From Porticoccaceae bacterium (GTDB lineage Bacteria; Pseudomonadota; Gammaproteobacteria; Pseudomonadales; Porticoccaceae): 14,709 nucleotides of DNA. Made by a program: the position numbers and the translations under genes. The notes beneath the pieces are model-generated. The model was not told the DNA's origin and made no database searches. It saw only the letters and a program-made list of their open reading frames with translations. Position 1 is the first letter of the stretch, and each line of letters opens with the position of its first letter. Positions 14,590 through 14,709 of this stretch are shown in pieces. The DNA lies in contig JASLVT010000009.1 of the NCBI GenBank assembly GCA_030741175.1, forward strand, positions 1 to 14,709. Direction: 5' to 3'.

Positions 14590-14709
14590 TTAGAACGAGT
14601 AACTCGCCCGAATACCCAAGTTTCTGCCGGCCAGTGGCACTTCATTTTTCACAAACGAACTGTGATTTCTAGCCACTTCGTCTAGCAGGTTTTTACCGAA
14701 CAGGGATAG
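14590..14709 (-). CDS. TonB-dependent outer-membrane receptor, C-terminal end only
   Basis: Reading the minus strand from the window edge gives 39 codons followed by TAA (14590-14592). The peptide begins LSLFGKNLLDEVARNHSSFV and ends PLAGRNLGIRASYSF. NLLDE is the usual motif of the penultimate strand region of TonB-dependent receptors, and a terminal aromatic residue (Phe after YS) is the outer-membrane-protein assembly signal. The HSSFVKNEVPLAGRN segment resembles receptors of the ZnuD-like (zinc or heme) group, but 39 residues are too few to decide the substrate. It reads toward asmA, 87 bp away across the palindrome. The start and most of the gene lie outside the window. Confidence 0.85.
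   Translation of the reverse strand, partial: LSLFGKNLLDEVARNHSSFVKNEVPLAGRNLGIRASYSF

Noticed and set aside
1..14709. Mobile element, CRISPR, toxin-antitoxin or defence system
   Set aside because: No transposase, integrase, spaced direct-repeat array or small toxin pair was seen; every gene but one fits a housekeeping or common membrane-protein family.

Overview
The window looks like ordinary chromosome from a gammaproteobacterium. It resembles the Pseudomonas/Cellvibrionales side of the class, possibly a marine SAR92/Porticoccaceae-type organism; that last placement is an inference from gene order and protein flavour, not a database result. The order proA-nadD-rsfS-rlmH-mrdA matches, as I recall it, the Pseudomonas cluster that continues into rodA. 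asmA-mutY-yggX is also a typical gammaproteobacterial group. Both edges cut a gene: the 3' part of mrdA at the left and all but the last 39 codons of a TonB-dependent receptor at the right.

Layout. Positions 1-4469 (minus) are a tightly packed operon: gamma-glutamyl phosphate reductase (proA), nicotinate-nucleotide adenylyltransferase (nadD), ribosomal silencing factor (rsfS), 23S rRNA pseudouridine methyltransferase (rlmH) and penicillin-binding protein 2 (mrdA). Across a 175-bp divergent spacer, 4645-5463 (plus) encodes a class II (SIRT4-like) sirtuin. The spacer carries five copies of AGGCAA in two orientations. The sirtuin converges with, and overlaps by 11 bp, ferrochelatase (hemH, 5453-6472, minus). 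Positions 6696-11097 (plus) read as one transcription unit: release factor 3 (prfC), a small PlsC-type acyltransferase, a TauE/SafE (TSUP, YfcA-like) permease, an unknown small membrane protein and an AI-2E/PerM-family membrane protein. The last three genes overlap one another. A hairpin with A and T tracts on its two sides ends this unit and also ends the opposing right-hand transcription.

Positions 11191-14502 (minus) hold asmA-mutY-yggX followed by tRNA-Phe(GAA), which has its own strong promoter just after yggX. A 56-bp imperfect palindrome separates asmA from the upstream TonB-dependent receptor.

There is no sign of a mobile element, CRISPR array, toxin-antitoxin pair or defence island. 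No stretch longer than 300 bases lacks a gene. The observations most worth checking are non-coding: the AGGCAA half-site cluster between an operon that makes NAD and a gene that consumes it, the palindromes in the hemH leader, and the palindrome in front of asmA. The uncharacterised membrane protein at 9672-10058 is also worth a look. I did not find a convincing new multi-gene system.
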